From Casp-actino8 sp032118015 (GTDB lineage: Bacteria > Actinomycetota > Acidimicrobiia > Acidimicrobiales > Ilumatobacteraceae), in NCBI GenBank assembly GCA_032118015.1, contig JAULYE010000202.1:1-35808 (forward strand): a DNA stretch of 35,808 nucleotides, in the 5' to 3' direction. Shown piece by piece: positions 15,843 to 22,596 of the stretch. A model generated the notes under the pieces. It saw only the letters and a list, made by a program, of their open reading frames with translations. It was not told the origin of the DNA and made no database searches. Within the stretch, counting starts at the first letter, position 1. Each line of letters starts with the position of its first letter. A program made the translations under genes and the position numbers.

Positions 15843-16622
15843 TCAGGCATGGGCAGAATCGTCCTCGCTCGTTGTATCAGCCAACTCTGCTTCGAGTGCA
15901 TCGAGGAGTCCACTCGCGCCGAAGCGGAACGTTTCCGACGACACCCACGTCGGTCCCATGATTTCATCGGCCAGATTCAGATACTGAACTGCATCATCGA
16001 GAGTTCGAATGCCCCCAGAAGGCTTCAACCCGATCGGGCGAATGCTGTCGGCGATGACGTTCAGCATGATGTGCGCACTCTCCGGAGTGGCCGAGACGGA
16101 TGTCTTCCCAGTCGAAGACTTGATGAAATCAGCACCGCGTTGAATCGCGAAACGCGCCGCACGATCGATCAGATCCGATTCGGCCAGCTCCCCGGTTTCG
16201 AGGATGACCTTCATGTGACACGCACTCGGCACGACAGCGCGCACGGCATCGAGAACTTTCCCGGCGCCCTCGAAATCGCCCATGAGCAAACTGCGGTATG
16301 GAAGTACGACATCGATGTCATCTGCTCCATCGAGCACACACTGTTCGGTGAGCGCAACGATGTCGGTGATGTCGTCGTCGCCACTCGGAAAGTTGACCAC
16401 GGTGGCAATTGCGATCTTCGTTCCTGCAAGATTCCGCGCAGCCCGGGGGACGAATCGCGGCCAGACACACACTGCAGCGACATCACCGTATGGACCGTGG
16501 GCCCTCTCGCACAGACGATCGACATCGGAATCGGTGCACGCGTCATCGAGATTCGTCAGATCGACGAGCTCGAGAACGCGTGCGGCTTCCTGTTTCCGTT
16601 TCGAGGAAGCACCGTCGTTCAT
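15843..16622 (-). CDS. deoC: Deoxyribose-phosphate aldolase
   Basis: Cleaves 2-deoxyribose-5-phosphate to glyceraldehyde-3-phosphate and acetaldehyde in deoxynucleoside catabolism. The 259-residue protein has the Schiff-base lysine K168 in GADFIKSSTGK, the partner lysine K200 in PIGLKPSGGIRT and D104 in DDIDVVLPYR, at nearly the same positions as the Escherichia coli enzyme (102, 167, 201). TNFPSG-type loops are present as VVNFPSGDDD. The start is the ATG at 16622, overlapping the cdd stop by 4 nt; a longer in-frame extension lies wholly within cdd and is rejected. Pairing with cdd makes a two-step salvage/catabolic unit. Confidence 0.96.
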   Translation of the reverse strand: MNDGASSKRKQEAARVLELVDLTNLDDACTDSDVDRLCERAHGPYGDVAAVCVWPRFVPRAARNLAGTKIAIATVVNFPSGDDDITDIVALTEQCVLDGADDIDVVLPYRSLLMGDFEGAGKVLDAVRAVVPSACHMKVILETGELAESDLIDRAARFAIQRGADFIKSSTGKTSVSATPESAHIMLNVIADSIRPIGLKPSGGIRTLDDAVQYLNLADEIMGPTWVSSETFRFGASGLLDALEAELADTTSEDDSAHA

Positions 16623-17068
16623 GACACGAAGCCGCTGAGGTTTCCTGGGCCGAACGATGTCGGCAGGAGACCTTCCATCGTGAACACGGCACGCACCCCC
16701 AATGGACCACATGCATAGATCGGCGTCGACGAGACTGCGAACTCTCGGACACGCTGACGACACCCTCCACAGCACGTTCCGACGTCGTCGCTGTCACATA
16801 CCGTGAGCAGCACTGCAATCTCGGTATCGCCACCCGCAATCATCGCTGCAATCGCACCCGCTTCAGCACATGTACCGACGGGGTACGCCGCGTTTTCGAC
16901 ATTGCATCCCGAGTAGATGCGACCACCTGGAGTCAGGATCGCTGCGCCAACCAGAAAGTGTGAGTAGGGGGCATAAGCCCTGGCTTGAACAGCGATCGCT
17001 GCTGCGAACAGGTCCGATACACGGTCCTCGCTCGGGAGTGACGAAAGGTCGATGATCGGATGTTCCAC
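16619..17068 (-). CDS. cdd: Cytidine deaminase
   Basis: Deaminates (deoxy)cytidine to (deoxy)uridine. It is 149 residues, the size of the small tetrameric class. Zinc and proton-shuttle residues are C67 and E69 in GTCAEAGAIAAM, and C100 and C103 in TCCGGCRQ; the usual P before the first of these is Cys here. The substrate loop is GCNVENAAYPVG. The start is a GTG at 17068; TATGGT at 17080-17075 lies exactly 6 nt upstream. Its stop overlaps deoC. Upstream, short GATCAC-containing repeats (17107-17147) could affect transcription. Confidence 0.95.
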   Translation of the reverse strand: MEHPIIDLSSLPSEDRVSDLFAAAIAVQARAYAPYSHFLVGAAILTPGGRIYSGCNVENAAYPVGTCAEAGAIAAMIAGGDTEIAVLLTVCDSDDVGTCCGGCRQRVREFAVSSTPIYACGPLGVRAVFTMEGLLPTSFGPGNLSGFVS

Positions 17069-17080
17069 GACATCACCATA
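17069..17080 (-). promoter_or_regulatory. Leaderless-type promoter of cdd-deoC
   Basis: TATGGT at 17080-17075, a 6-nt spacer, then GTG at 17068. The bases before it, GGGTGAT, recur in the upstream repeat array. Confidence 0.6.
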
Positions 17081-17106
17081 ATCACCCTGGGATTCATCAT
17101 CCCCGT

Positions 17107-17147
17107 GATCACCCCAGAATGATCACCCGGAATGATCACCCCAGAAT
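17107..17147. repeat. 13/14-bp tandem array upstream of cdd
   Basis: GATCACCCCAGAAT (17107-17120), GATCACCCGGAAT (17121-17133), GATCACCCCAGAAT (17134-17147), followed by GATT. It lies about 40-80 bp upstream of the predicted cdd transcript start and about 100 bp upstream of the acyltransferase. Each unit contains TGATCA-type dyad bases. Confidence 0.9.
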
Positions 17148-17241
17148 GATTCAGTTCAGCATTGTCCAATGCACGTGAAAATGTCCAAGGATCCTCACAT
17201 TCCAACGACAAGCCCACAAGGAATCGACTGAGCCCGTGTGC

Positions 17242-17253
17242 CATCATGATCGG
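17242..17253 (+). promoter_or_regulatory. Possible leaderless-type promoter of the acyltransferase
   Basis: CATCAT at 17242-17247 with a 6-nt spacer before GTG 17254. It differs from TANNNT at the first base. Confidence 0.35.
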
Positions 17254-18000
17254 GTGAAACGAAGCATCCTCAGCGTATGGGCTTGGTTCGCGTTGGGGAT
17301 CATCGTCATCATCTGGACCCCACTCGTGTTCCTCGTCTGGGTCACGACAACACCTTTCGACAAAGGCCGATATGCGACGGGATATCTGTTCCGCAAACTA
17401 ACTGTCGTTCATCAGAACCTGAATCCACTCTGGAGTTTTCATACCGCAGGAACTCTTCCTGCCAACAAGAGAAATCCATACGTGGTGGTTTCGAATCACG
17501 AAAGCTTCGTCGACATTTTGTTGATCAGCCATCTACCGATCGAGATGAAATGGATGAGCAAGGAATCCATTCTCAGAATTCCTCTCGTCGGATGGATGAT
17601 GCGCATGGCCGGCGACATCTCGCTCGTACGTGGTGACCGAGAGAGCGGCAGCGCTGCTCTGGAGCAGTCCAAAGTGTGGTTGTCGCGTCGTGTCTCGGTG
17701 ATGATCTTTCCCGAAGGAACCCGCAGCGCCGATGGCACTCTTCGTCCGTTCAAGGATGGCGCGTTCCGGCTCGCCATCGATACCGGCACGCCGATCCTGC
17801 CGCTCGTCGTCCATGGAGCCCGCACAGCTCTGCGCAAACATGACTGGCGCATGGGCGACTCGCGGGCAGAGGTACGGGTTCTCGAACCGATTGAAACAAC
17901 TGGTCTCGGCGCCGACGACATTCCTGTCTTGCGCGAGAAGGTGCGTTCGATCATCCAGGACGAACTCGTGAAGATGACGGCGTCACCTGATCTCACCTGA
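17254..18000 (+). CDS. 1-acyl-sn-glycerol-3-phosphate acyltransferase (PlsC family)
   Basis: A 248-residue membrane-associated acyltransferase of phospholipid synthesis. An N-terminal hydrophobic helix (about 8-32) anchors it. The catalytic NHxxxxD is NHESFVD (81-87) and the phosphate-binding FPEGTRS is at 152-158. WMSKESILRIPLVGWMM and GAFRLAIDTGTPILPL are the other family blocks. Two GTG codons are candidates, 17236 and 17254; 17254 is preferred from the CATCAT box 6 nt upstream and because it begins just ahead of the helix. It converges with dut, with a hairpin in the 13-nt gap. Specificity (lysophosphatidate versus another lysolipid) is not visible. Confidence 0.88.
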   Translation: MKRSILSVWAWFALGIIVIIWTPLVFLVWVTTTPFDKGRYATGYLFRKLTVVHQNLNPLWSFHTAGTLPANKRNPYVVVSNHESFVDILLISHLPIEMKWMSKESILRIPLVGWMMRMAGDISLVRGDRESGSAALEQSKVWLSRRVSVMIFPEGTRSADGTLRPFKDGAFRLAIDTGTPILPLVVHGARTALRKHDWRMGDSRAEVRVLEPIETTGLGADDIPVLREKVRSIIQDELVKMTASPDLT

Positions 18001-18015
18001 GAGACGATTCGTCTC
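18001..18015. terminator. Hairpin between converging acyltransferase and dut
   Basis: GAGACGA-T-TCGTCTC, a perfect 7-bp inverted repeat that fills the gap between the two stop codons. No T-run follows. Confidence 0.45.
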
Positions 18016-18460
18016 AACGGCCGCTGTGGCCGAAGCCGCCGCCGCGATCCACTCCGTCGAGTTCTGCCACTTCGTTCCAGACCACGTGCACAACCTGCTG
18101 CACCACGAGCTGGGCGATTCGATCCCCACGTTGAACTCGATATGAAGCGCGCTGGTCGGTGTTCAACAACACGACTTTGATCTCCCCGCGATACGCGCAG
18201 TCGATCAGGCCAGGGCTGTTCACCACTGTCACACCGTGTTTGAGAGCCAAGCCACTTCGAGGCAGTACGAAGCCGGCGTGACCCACCGGCAATGCAATGG
18301 AGATTCCCGTTGGGACCAGTGCCCGTCCGCCAGCTGCAGGAACGACTGCATCTTCTCGAGCAAACAAATCGAGTCCGGCATCTCCCTCGTGGGCATACAC
18401 CGGAAGAGGTACATCCGGATCGAGGCGCATGATGCGAACCTCGAGATCGGCACTGGACAT
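18014..18460 (-). CDS. dut: dUTP diphosphatase
   Basis: Hydrolyses dUTP to dUMP and pyrophosphate, keeping uracil out of DNA and feeding dTMP synthesis. The 148-residue trimeric-type protein shows all five motifs: EGDAGLD (25-31), PRSGLALK (67-74), VNSPGLIDCAYRGE (80-93, catalytic D87), RGDRIAQLV (111-119) and the C-terminal RGGGFGHSGR arm. The start is the ATG at 18460, with TAACGT at 18472-18467 exactly 6 nt upstream. It diverges from orn. With cdd, deoC and the deoxyribosyltransferase it is one of four deoxynucleoside/nucleotide enzymes within 6.5 kb. Confidence 0.97.
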   Translation of the reverse strand: MSSADLEVRIMRLDPDVPLPVYAHEGDAGLDLFAREDAVVPAAGGRALVPTGISIALPVGHAGFVLPRSGLALKHGVTVVNSPGLIDCAYRGEIKVVLLNTDQRASYRVQRGDRIAQLVVQQVVHVVWNEVAELDGVDRGGGFGHSGR

Positions 18461-18472
18461 ACCTCGACGTTA
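18461..18472 (-). promoter_or_regulatory. Leaderless-type promoter of dut
   Basis: TAACGT at 18472-18467, a 6-nt spacer, then ATG at 18460. Confidence 0.6.
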
Positions 18473-18526
18473 GTTCTGCGCCGGTCAATCGAGCACAGAT
18501 CCCCCGGAAGTACCACACCCATGACG

Positions 18527-18538
18527 TATCTTCGGGGA
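18527..18538 (+). promoter_or_regulatory. Leaderless-type promoter of orn
   Basis: TATCTT at 18527-18532, a 6-nt spacer, then GTG at 18539. It lies inside what would be coding sequence if the upstream ATG 18521 were used. Confidence 0.6.
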
Positions 18539-19129
18539 GTGCTGGTTTGGATGGATCTGGAGATGACGGGCCTCGAGCCGGACAAAGACGTCATCGTCGA
18601 GATCGCCACGGTCATCACCGATGACGATTTGGTCGTCGTCGCTGAAGGACCAGACCTGGTCATTCATCACTCCGATGCCGTTCTGGCCGTCATGGATCCG
18701 TTTGTTGTCGACATGCACACGAAATCGGGACTGCTGACGCTGATCAAAGAGTCCACGCTGACCCTCGAGCAGGCCGGGCTGATGACGCTCGACTTCATCA
18801 AACAGCACATTCCTCAGCCGCAATCCGTTCCGCTGTGTGGTAACTCGATTGGGACGGACCGGCGATTCCTGGCTCGTTATCTTCCCGAGATCGAGAAGTA
18901 CTTGCACTACAGGTCCGTCGACGTGAGCTCGATCAAGGAACTCGTTCGTCGCTGGTATGCAGGAACAGAGAACGTGAGACCGTTCAAAGTTGGGAAACAC
19001 CGGGCCCTCGACGACGTTCTCGAAAGCATCGAAGAGCTCCGTTTCTACCGAGACAACGTGTTCATTCCCAAGACGACAGCATCAGCGACTTCTGACGAGG
19101 AAATCGCTGACACCAAGTCCGGAGAATGA
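18539..19129 (+). CDS. orn: Oligoribonuclease
   Basis: DEDDh 3'-5' exonuclease that finishes RNA decay by degrading very short oligoribonucleotides, including pGpG. It is 196 residues from the GTG at 18539. Catalytic residues are D6 and E8 in VWMDLEMTGLEP, D107 in GNSIGTDRRFL, H154 and D159 in KHRALDDVLESIEEL. The start is set by the TATCTT box 6 nt upstream and by the family N-terminus, which begins only a few residues before VW(I/M)D; the ATG at 18521 would add six residues, and the frame is open further back into dut. The C-terminal tail after about 175 is acidic and probably disordered. Confidence 0.96.
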   Translation: MLVWMDLEMTGLEPDKDVIVEIATVITDDDLVVVAEGPDLVIHHSDAVLAVMDPFVVDMHTKSGLLTLIKESTLTLEQAGLMTLDFIKQHIPQPQSVPLCGNSIGTDRRFLARYLPEIEKYLHYRSVDVSSIKELVRRWYAGTENVRPFKVGKHRALDDVLESIEELRFYRDNVFIPKTTASATSDEEIADTKSGE

Positions 19130-19173
19130 CCTGACCCTCACGGTCTGTCTGGTCATCCTGACTGGGTGACCAC

Positions 19174-19185
19174 TACCCTCGGATT
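19174..19185 (+). promoter_or_regulatory. Leaderless-type promoter of the MBL-fold gene
   Basis: TACCCT at 19174-19179, a 6-nt spacer, then GTG at 19186. No Shine-Dalgarno sequence is visible. Confidence 0.55.
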
Positions 19186-20283
19186 GTGTCCGACGTCGTC
19201 CCCCGACCACCCAAACAAGAACAACTGCCAGCAAGTGAGGACATCCTCGAAATCGCCCCGGGGGTTCTGAGAGCCCAGTTGCCGATCTCGATGCCCGGTC
19301 TCGGCCACGTCAACATGTACGTCCTCGAAGACGACCGCGGAGTCACTGTCGTCGATCCGGGAATGCCCGACAAGGCCAACTACGAGATGGTCAAGAAGCG
19401 TCTTGCTCAGATCGGTGTCCCGCTCAAGCGCGTGCATTCAGTGCTCGTCACTCATAGTCATCCCGACCACTACGGCGGAGCCCATTGGCTTCGTTCCGAT
19501 ACCGGGTGCGACATCATCACCCACGAACGCTTTCGAGTCTTCTGGGATCCAACGGAACCAGATGATCACGACACAGATGATCACGACACGGGCGATCACG
19601 GGGATGCTGAGCTGCACGGCAAGATGTCCTCGAAGCGCATGCCATGGCACCCCACCCCATGGGGCGGTCCAGGATTCGAGTTCTCACGCCGTCGCAGAAT
19701 TCAGATCTCTCTCCAACGACGCGTTCCGTTTCTCGTGCGTCTTCCGCGTCCGACTGTGCGACTCGCCGACGCTCAGCGCATCTCGTTCGCACGGCGCGAA
19801 TGGGTGGCCGTTCACACACCCGGTCACACAGAGGATCACCTGTGTCTGTTCGATGCCGAACATGGTCTGATGCTGTGCGGTGACCACGTTCTGCCCACGA
19901 TCACACCGCACATCAGTGGTTTGATGAAAGCGCGGGATCCACTGCAGCTCTTCTTCAAGTCTCTCGACAAAGTCGCATCTTTTGGCCCACAGGTGAAGAT
20001 CGCCCTCCCCGCCCATGGGAACATCTTCCACGATCTTGCGGGGCGGGCCAATGACATCAAGGATCATCACATCGGTCGCCTCGACAAACTTCGACAGGCC
20101 GCCGAAGAACTCGACCGTCCGGCATCGGTGATGGAGATGTCGGCGTTCCTCTTCGCACCGAGATCTCTGGGTGGCATGGCCGACAGCGAGACGTTCGCTC
20201 ACCTCGAACATCTGCGTCTGACAGGTGAGATGACGCGTCGTGATACCGAGGGTCGCTTCGAGTACGTCCTGAATGAGTCATAG
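19186..20283 (+). CDS. Metallo-beta-lactamase-fold hydrolase
   Basis: A 365-residue metal-dependent hydrolase. Metal motifs are THSHPDH (89-95), HTPGHTEDH and LCGDHVLP, plus a late PAHG histidine, as in glyoxalase II and LACTB2-type proteins. A C-terminal winged-helix-like region (FAHLEHLRLTGEMTRRDTEGRFEY) is typical of the LACTB2-like branch. An insertion at about 120-195 carries an in-frame five-residue repeat (DDHDT, DDHDT, GDHGD at 126-140) rich in Asp and His, followed by a basic stretch (SRRRRIQISLQRRVP). The start GTG is supported by the promoter spacing. The substrate is unknown; thioester or nucleic-acid hydrolysis are both possible for this fold. Confidence 0.83.
   Translation: MSDVVPRPPKQEQLPASEDILEIAPGVLRAQLPISMPGLGHVNMYVLEDDRGVTVVDPGMPDKANYEMVKKRLAQIGVPLKRVHSVLVTHSHPDHYGGAHWLRSDTGCDIITHERFRVFWDPTEPDDHDTDDHDTGDHGDAELHGKMSSKRMPWHPTPWGGPGFEFSRRRRIQISLQRRVPFLVRLPRPTVRLADAQRISFARREWVAVHTPGHTEDHLCLFDAEHGLMLCGDHVLPTITPHISGLMKARDPLQLFFKSLDKVASFGPQVKIALPAHGNIFHDLAGRANDIKDHHIGRLDKLRQAAEELDRPASVMEMSAFLFAPRSLGGMADSETFAHLEHLRLTGEMTRRDTEGRFEYVLNES
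19561..19605 (+). repeat. 15-bp in-frame tandem repeat inside the MBL-fold gene
   Basis: GATGATCACGACACA (19561-19575), GATGATCACGACACG (19576-19590) and the diverged GGCGATCACGGGGAT (19591-19605). It encodes DDHDT, DDHDT, GDHGD. Confidence 0.9.
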
Positions 20284-20350
20284 AAGTTTTTCCTGAACAC
20301 TGCGAGACGAAAATGACGACTGAGGACACGAATCGATCGAGGTGATGGAG

Positions 20351-21820
20351 ATGAACACGAAACCGATGCACGTCCTGTTCATCACACTCGATCAATTCCG
20401 CGGCGATGCACTCTCCTGCGCCGGACATTCCCTGGTTCGCACTCCCTCTCTCGACGAATTGTCTGCACATGGGGTGCGCTTCGCACGCCATTACACCCAG
20501 GCCACACCGTGTGCCCCAGGGCGCGCAGGCTTGTACACCGGCATGTACCAGATGAATCATCGGGTGGTCGCCAACGGAACACCACTCGATCGAAGGTTCG
20601 ACAACGTCGCACTTCTCGCGAACCGCTCGGGTAGGACGAGTGTGCTGTTCGGCTACACCGATCAGGGCATCGATCCCCGTGTCGCCACCGGCCCCGGCGA
20701 TCCGCGACTGTCGACATATGAAGAGCTCCTTCCAGGATTCCACTGGGAACTGAATCTCTCCGGTGATCACCGACCCTGGGTCGATCATGTGCGCGACCTC
20801 GGTCACGACGTCTCTGCAGGACACATGCACCTGCTGTCCACCGAGCACGAACGTCCAGCAGAACACGGCGTCTCTGCATTCACCACCGATCGCATCATCG
20901 ACTGGATCACGGCACATCGAAGCGACACTGATCCATGGTTCGTGCACGCGAGCTATCTTCGACCCCACCCGCCGTACAGCGCACCGGGAGAGTTCCATTC
21001 TCTCTATCGCCCCGAGGACACCGGGACTGCAATAGCACCCGTCGATGAACGCCATCCGTTCCATGATCTTCTCCTACGACTCGACGCCACGAAAGCGCCG
21101 GAGGATCAGGTGTCGTTGCAGTACCTCCGCAGCCAGTACTTCGGCCTCATTTCGGCAGTGGATGCACAAATGGGTCGTCTGTGGAATGCGTTACGCGAGC
21201 TCGACCTGTGGGAGAACACAGTCGTCATCGTCACCGCGGATCACGGGGAACAACTCGGGGATCACGGACTGCGGGAGAAAGTTGGCTGGTTCGAAGAGAG
21301 CCATCACATTCCCTTGATCTGGCGTGATCCGCGTCGAGCCGACGCGCATGGTGTGTTGATCGATGAGTTCACCGAAAGCGTCGATGTCATGCCGACTCTT
21401 GCGCAAACCTGGAACCAATCGGTGCCGCGACAATGCAACGGTTTCCCATTGACTCCTTTCCTCGAGGGCACATCACCCACTCGATGGCGTACTGGTGCCT
21501 CATGGGAGTTCGACTGGCGATACGCGCTGATTCCGCATCTCGACAACGACTGGCCCTGGGACAGGCGCCTCGACGAGAACAACCTCGCCGTCCACCGCAC
21601 TCGAGACACCGCCTATGTCCAATTCGGGGACGGAAGTTCGCTGTGCTTCGATCTCGAAGCCGATCCGACCTGGCGCACTCCCGTCGAGGATCCCCAGCGC
21701 ATCCTCGACATGGCCCAGCGCATGTTGACATGGCGAAGTCGTAACACCGATCGGACGCACACGGACGTGCTGTTACGCGATGGCGGGGTCGGCACGTGGC
21801 CGGACGACTTGTCATGGTAG
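20351..21820 (+). CDS. Formylglycine-dependent sulfatase / phosphonate monoester hydrolase family enzyme
   Basis: A 489-residue alkaline-phosphatase-superfamily hydrolase. Metal ligands are D14-Q15 in ITLDQFRGD and D-H in VTADHGEQLGDHGL. The active-site motif C-x-P-x-R is CAPGR (C54-R58), whose cysteine would be converted to formylglycine. The block GLYTGMYQMNHRVVANGTPLD, followed by GYTDQ..DPR, is closer to phosphonate monoester hydrolases than to classic arylsulfatases; these enzymes are often promiscuous for sulfate esters. No signal peptide, so it is cytoplasmic. ATG 20351 is favoured by GAGGTG just upstream; GTG 20342 and ATG 20345 are alternatives. A formylglycine-generating enzyme is not in the window. 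GH3 and GH29 genes nearby suggest a glycan role, which is inference. Confidence 0.85.
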   Translation: MNTKPMHVLFITLDQFRGDALSCAGHSLVRTPSLDELSAHGVRFARHYTQATPCAPGRAGLYTGMYQMNHRVVANGTPLDRRFDNVALLANRSGRTSVLFGYTDQGIDPRVATGPGDPRLSTYEELLPGFHWELNLSGDHRPWVDHVRDLGHDVSAGHMHLLSTEHERPAEHGVSAFTTDRIIDWITAHRSDTDPWFVHASYLRPHPPYSAPGEFHSLYRPEDTGTAIAPVDERHPFHDLLLRLDATKAPEDQVSLQYLRSQYFGLISAVDAQMGRLWNALRELDLWENTVVIVTADHGEQLGDHGLREKVGWFEESHHIPLIWRDPRRADAHGVLIDEFTESVDVMPTLAQTWNQSVPRQCNGFPLTPFLEGTSPTRWRTGASWEFDWRYALIPHLDNDWPWDRRLDENNLAVHRTRDTAYVQFGDGSSLCFDLEADPTWRTPVEDPQRILDMAQRMLTWRSRNTDRTHTDVLLRDGGVGTWPDDLSW

Positions 21821-21901
21821 ACATTTCCTGAGCACCGAACGATCCGTCATGTTCTCGTAGCCCGCGTGGCTCATGACATCGACGACGAGCCAGGAGGAAC
21901 C

Positions 21902-22546
21902 ATGTCCAATCCCGCCCGCCATGAACGCCAGGTGATGTGTGATGTCTTCGAGCAGTTCGGTCCCGATGCGCCCACGTTGTGTGAAGGATGGAACGCTCGA
22001 GATCTGGCTGCACATCTGATCGTGCGTGAGACTCGTCCGGATGCAGCGGTTGGCATCCTCGTGAAGAAGGCCGAACCGTATTCGGAAAAGGTGCGCAAAA
22101 ACGTCGCTTCGAAGGAGTGGAGTGAGTTGATCGCCTCGATCCGCAGCGGCCCGCCCAAGGTTTCTCCTATGCGGATCGGCGCTGTCGATCGAGTGGCCAA
22201 CACGCTCGAGTTCTTCGTCCATGTCGAAGATGTCCGACGTGCTCAGCCTTCGTGGTCACCGCGCGATCTCGCACCAGACGTCCATGATCAGCTGCTGTCC
22301 ATGTTGAAACGAGGGTCCAAACTCCTCAGTCGCAAGTCTCCATGTGGATTGGTTCTGGAAGTCACGAGTGGAGCAGGCGCACAGGCGCGCATCGTTGCGA
22401 AAAAGGGAGACCCATCCGTGACTGTGAGCGGTCCAGTTTCCGAAATCGTGCTCTTCTTGTACGGGCGGCAAGCACATGCCAACGTCGAACTTTCTGGTCC
22501 TGACGATCTCGTCACAGCGGTTCGTAACGCTTCTTTCGGCGTGTGA
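21902..22546 (+). CDS. TIGR03085 family (DinB/maleylpyruvate isomerase-like) protein
   Basis: A 214-residue protein of the actinobacterial TIGR03085 family, a four-helix metal-binding fold related to mycothiol-dependent maleylpyruvate isomerase. Family features are RHERQVMCDVFEQFGPDAPTLCEGW, ARDLAAHLIVRETRPDAAVG with a conserved histidine, and NTLEFFVHVEDVRRAQPSW with the paired histidine. The C-terminal part (GLVLEVTSGAGAQARIV, LFLYGR, HANVELSGPDDLV) resembles the SCP2-like half of these proteins. The ATG at 21902 follows AGGAGG (21892-21897); an in-frame ATG at 21866 lacks a site. The biochemical role of the family is not established. Confidence 0.85.
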   Translation: MSNPARHERQVMCDVFEQFGPDAPTLCEGWNARDLAAHLIVRETRPDAAVGILVKKAEPYSEKVRKNVASKEWSELIASIRSGPPKVSPMRIGAVDRVANTLEFFVHVEDVRRAQPSWSPRDLAPDVHDQLLSMLKRGSKLLSRKSPCGLVLEVTSGAGAQARIVAKKGDPSVTVSGPVSEIVLFLYGRQAHANVELSGPDDLVTAVRNASFGV

Positions 22547-22596
22547 GCAGCTTCGACATCGATATCCGCATGTGTGATGTGACGATTTGAGGAACA

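Noticed and set aside
16623..16775. Upstream extension of deoC
   Set aside because: It lies wholly within cdd in another frame; the ATG overlapping the cdd stop is the normal coupled start.
20057..21064. Minus-strand frame of 335 codons
   Set aside because: Antisense to the sulfatase gene with intact active-site motifs; Cys/Arg-rich nonsense composition.
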